This document shows, piece by piece, positions 60,749 to 64,000 of a stretch of 64,000 nt of DNA. The stretch is from assembly GCF_017654505.1 (NCBI RefSeq), contig NC_054537.1, positions 76,086,618 through 76,150,617 on the forward strand, given 5' to 3'. A program made the position numbers and the translations under genes. This stretch comes from Polyodon spathula (Eukaryota > Chordata > Actinopteri > Acipenseriformes > Polyodontidae). The stretch's first letter is position 1. Every line of letters begins with the position of its first letter. A model generated the notes under the pieces. That model saw only the letters and a program-made list of their open reading frames with translations. It was not told the DNA's origin and did not search any database.

Positions 60749-61656
60749 CAAATAAATATCGCAATTTGTTGAAAAATATATATTTGTTTAAATTTTCAGT
60801 CCTGGGTGTAATTTATATTCTCTCTGGGCTCCAAGGGCCATTGATACACAGACAGCTAACCTTTCGCAATGAACTGTGACTTCCTGCCCAGGCTGAGCTA
60901 CATAGATTATTTTTCAAATAAACCTAGTCTCCCCCAGAGTGAGATAGAACTGGTTTAGTTAAGCAGGCGGGTTGGGGGAGGAAAGAGAGTTTTTGATGCG
61001 TTAGATAAGGGCAAACTAAGTTATCACTTATCCATGAAGTTACTCTGCACAGACTTATCTTATCTGTCGCTTGATAGGCCTAAGAGCAACAACAAGAAAA
61101 GAAAAGGCTAACTTTTTCTCATACTCTGTACAGAGACAAAAGTTGAATGAGTTTCTTGTTATATTTCCATTACTATACCTCCAAAGGGTGCACACTCATT
61201 TAGGGTGGTTCTTCAGTTATTTTTCAGTGTGTGTAATGTTCTCTAATGTAAGACAATTAAAGGTAGACAACATTTTGGCTAATGCCAAAACTGATGAAGG
61301 CAGTTTCTACTACCCAAAGTTGTACCTTTAAGAGTATGGTTCTTGTCATAAACCCAAGATTGGTGCTCATTCTTTAGTACTGAGACTCTAGAATTCTCCA
61401 ACTCCAGTTTTGAACTATCAGTTAATGAATATCAGACTTGAATCCATTCACCCCAGTTATCAGCACATTATAAGACGTAATACCTGTAGCTTAACAATTT
61501 ATTTTGTGTCTTCTTATATTCTCGTCAGTAAATGTGTTTGTTTATCAGAAGTAGGATTCATTTATGGCCATTTTGTGAATGCTATTGTATTGTATTCTAC
61601 AAAGCACATAGCACCAGAAGCAGCATGTCTGCAAATCTCATTTAACCACAATTCAC

Positions 61657-61687
<31 letters not shown>

Positions 61688-63635
61688 CAGTCTTCTGCAC
61701 TACTAGTAACTTAATAATTCATATAAAAAGGATTGTTTTATTGAAGGTCAAAGGTCAATTACTCAGCAGTAACATCAGTGCCAAACTCAAGTAAAACTAA
61801 ACAGTAAATCAGACATTTAGGAGGTTAACTTTGATTATAACATTTCTAGGGTGTATGAAAAGCTTGCCTGCTTTGCTTTAAGAAATATTTTAGATTTATA
61901 GTAATGGAATTTTAAATATACTTGTTATCTATGTCCCTCCATCAAGAAATGCCAAAAAGTGTATATTCTTACGGCATTTTAACACTGACATTTAGATGTG
62001 ACTGAACAAGCTAAATGAGATTTGCAGGCACCACACAGCCAGCCAAATTAGTTTGGCCAACTTCTCCAACAAGCAGTAAAATGACACAGATGCTTCCACT
62101 AGAACTCAAAAAGAGCACTCAAGAGATTACAAAACACTACCAAACGACACTGGATTTATTGACTTCAGAGTTATATATTCTCATACTTCGATACAACATT
62201 TATGAAGGAAACTGAATAACCAAAATGCCAGCATTATTGATTTTCATTGCTCTTTCCCACATCTTATGTGAGCCAGATTCGGTCCCAGACCTCTTGAGGT
62301 GAAAGGCATGAAAGTCAGCTAGTCCACTAGAGCACCAGTCACTAATAATCTACTGATGAAGAAAACAAGACAAAAAAAACACAAAACAAAAAAAAAACAG
62401 GTATGCTTTTGGCTACACTGGAAAACTGTTTAAAAAGGTGTAAGAACTTGTTGTATTTCTGGATTCAAAACATTTATTTTCTTTTGAATGAAATGTAAGC
62501 CTAGTGTAACTAGCTTAAATGCAATTACTATACTTCCTTGAATTCATATCAAATAGGTATAGGTTCTTATTTAATGGGGCGAAAATGTATTTATTAAACC
62601 AACACCTAACAATTGCAACTGGTATGTCCTAAAGCTGTTCAATGATCTATTAATTGCTCAAAAATTAAAAATACCTTCTATGAATTTAACAAAAATTACA
62701 CCGAAAATCATATTTGAATTAACCTGTAATTACAGTGTTACCTTATGCATTTCAGATTGTGGTACTAACTTCCACGTTCATGAACAGGCAGTGAAAATGT
62801 TATCCACTATAGTAACAACTGTGCAGTGGTGGCGAGCACAACACAAGAGGATTAATGATAAAAAGAAATGTGTGATGAAAGCCCACTTGAAATGCACAGC
62901 TACTTCCTGTTCATCTCAAGGTCTTTAAGGCTTTGAAGAGTCCCAACATTTGGGCACAGGCATTACTATACAACTGCTATCAAAAAGGATGCTTGGTTTA
63001 TAAGAATAGGGAGCTTCTACAATTCTATTTTCCCATCAAAGATGCATTTCCAGAAGGCTAATCCTCATCAAGACATTATAGCAACAGAAATGTAGAAATT
63101 ACACCCCAGCAAAAGGCATCCGGATTTTGAAAGTGTGGTTTCTCATTACAGTATGTTTGCACTTAACATGTAATAATTAGATGTTATTTGTAAACGTTTT
63201 AAATGCTCTGTACTCTGATTAAACCAAATCGTTTCTAGAAACAGAACTCTGGAAGATCTTAACATTATCAAACACAGTGAAGTGTAAGGTGTCTGTAGTC
63301 TGCCCTAAACACATGGATACTACATTTACACACACAAAAATACAAACAAATGTGTGGAAATACACAGGGTGACATATCAAATACAGTTGTTATCTATATA
63401 CAATAAATTTATATAAATAACCCCCTAACATGCATGCTAATGCAGGTAACTACCACAATACATGTATTTATCGGCTCTCTGTAAATCCTCTCTCAGCCAG
63501 ACACTGGAGGTATTTTTTTCAAAGAACCAATGCAATTTGAAGAAACTTTTATTTATTTATTTCTTTAGCTAGTAGACCTATATGTTTTAATTTTATTTAT
63601 TGTTGTTTATTTATTTATTTCTTATCAATCAAGCA
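60749..63635. other. No gene recognised; poly-A at 61661-61687
   Basis: No exon of the missing NKD2 5' part could be identified here. Frames at 61071, 61410 and 62680 carry no motif. Confidence 0.4.
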
Positions 63636-63639
63636 ATCA

Positions 63640-63730
63640 TTCTTTGTTTTATATAGCGCCTTTCATAGTGGAACACCATCACAAAGCGCTTTACATGATG
63701 CAGTAAATACAAGAAAATCCATAATACTTC
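63640..63730 (+). repeat. Interspersed repeat fragment (TATATAGCGCCTTTCATA type)
   Basis: TTATATAGCGCCTTTCATAG followed by ATCACAAAGCGCTTTACATG is a motif pair I know from short interspersed repeats in fish and amphibians. The family was not determined. Confidence 0.45.
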
Positions 63731-64000
63731 AAATAGAGAAATGCATAATACATACTACATATATGTAGTCTATATGTTACAAAAACAAATCAATGTATTA
63801 AATAAGTGTTGATGGTGAACACTGCTGTTAGGTCTCACTTTCACAGTATAACATAAAAAGTTCCAGAGTCACGTCAATTTATGCTACCTATCAAATTGTC
63901 CTACTTTCCGTACTGCGCATGCCCAGACTATTTTCATCTCCTACCTATTTTTTTTGCATGAGAAAATGCGTGTTTTGTAATGTTACATTTTACTCCACAT

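Overview
The window is vertebrate nuclear DNA, AT-rich, with spliced exons, long introns, microsatellites and a dense load of vertebrate-type transposons. The mixture of Tc1/mariner, hAT and PIF/Harbinger DNA transposons, DIRS-type tyrosine-recombinase retroelements, an L2-like LINE and a tRNA-derived SINE with an L2-like tail points to a ray-finned fish. A non-teleost lineage such as sturgeon or paddlefish is my guess from the repeat types; it is not proven by anything in the window.

Only one host protein-coding gene is recognised: NKD2 (naked cuticle homolog 2, a Dishevelled-binding Wnt antagonist) on the minus strand, 22510 down to 7403. Seven exons join without a frame break: their lengths sum to 1230 nt, that is 409 residues plus a stop. 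All have GT/AG borders and the encoded sequence follows human NKD2 from about residue 47 to the His-rich C-terminus. The first exons (myristoylated N-terminus, about 45 residues) were not found. They probably lie beyond 64000 or in the long first intron(s), so most of 22511-64000 is likely NKD2 intron.

Layout. 1-7400, downstream of NKD2: microsatellites, a decayed Tc1 transposon (about 2560-3808), a Tigger/pogo-like remnant carrying a nested Harbinger element with an intact TAA duplication (4914-5493), and a 1.3-kb element with inverted ends flanked by TTA (5712-7007). 7403-22510: NKD2, whose introns hold two DIRS elements (9855-13095; 16840-17990), a Tc1-type end, a hairpin-headed repeat and a hAT element with a perfect 8-bp duplication (19643-20350). 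22511-31300: a short hAT element with a duplicated target (23808-24356) and a broken hAT transposase related to ZMYM1/P52rIPK proteins (25921-28065). 31760-38720: a Tc1 element interrupted by a hAT element, HARBI1-like and Myb-like Harbinger pieces, a Tc1 tail and a piggyBac-like end. 40940-44640: a DIRS element split by an L2-like LINE, then a Tc1-type end and another repeat. 47756-56012: Harbinger MITEs, a long foldback next to a truncated Tc1 transposase, and a SINE. The rest shows no gene that I can support.

No new biological system is evident. What is worth a second look is the set of non-autonomous DNA transposons whose exact ends can be read from their target-site duplications, the nesting order (hAT in Tc1, L2 in DIRS, Harbinger in Tigger-like DNA), and several hairpin-headed or foldback repeats that I cannot classify.
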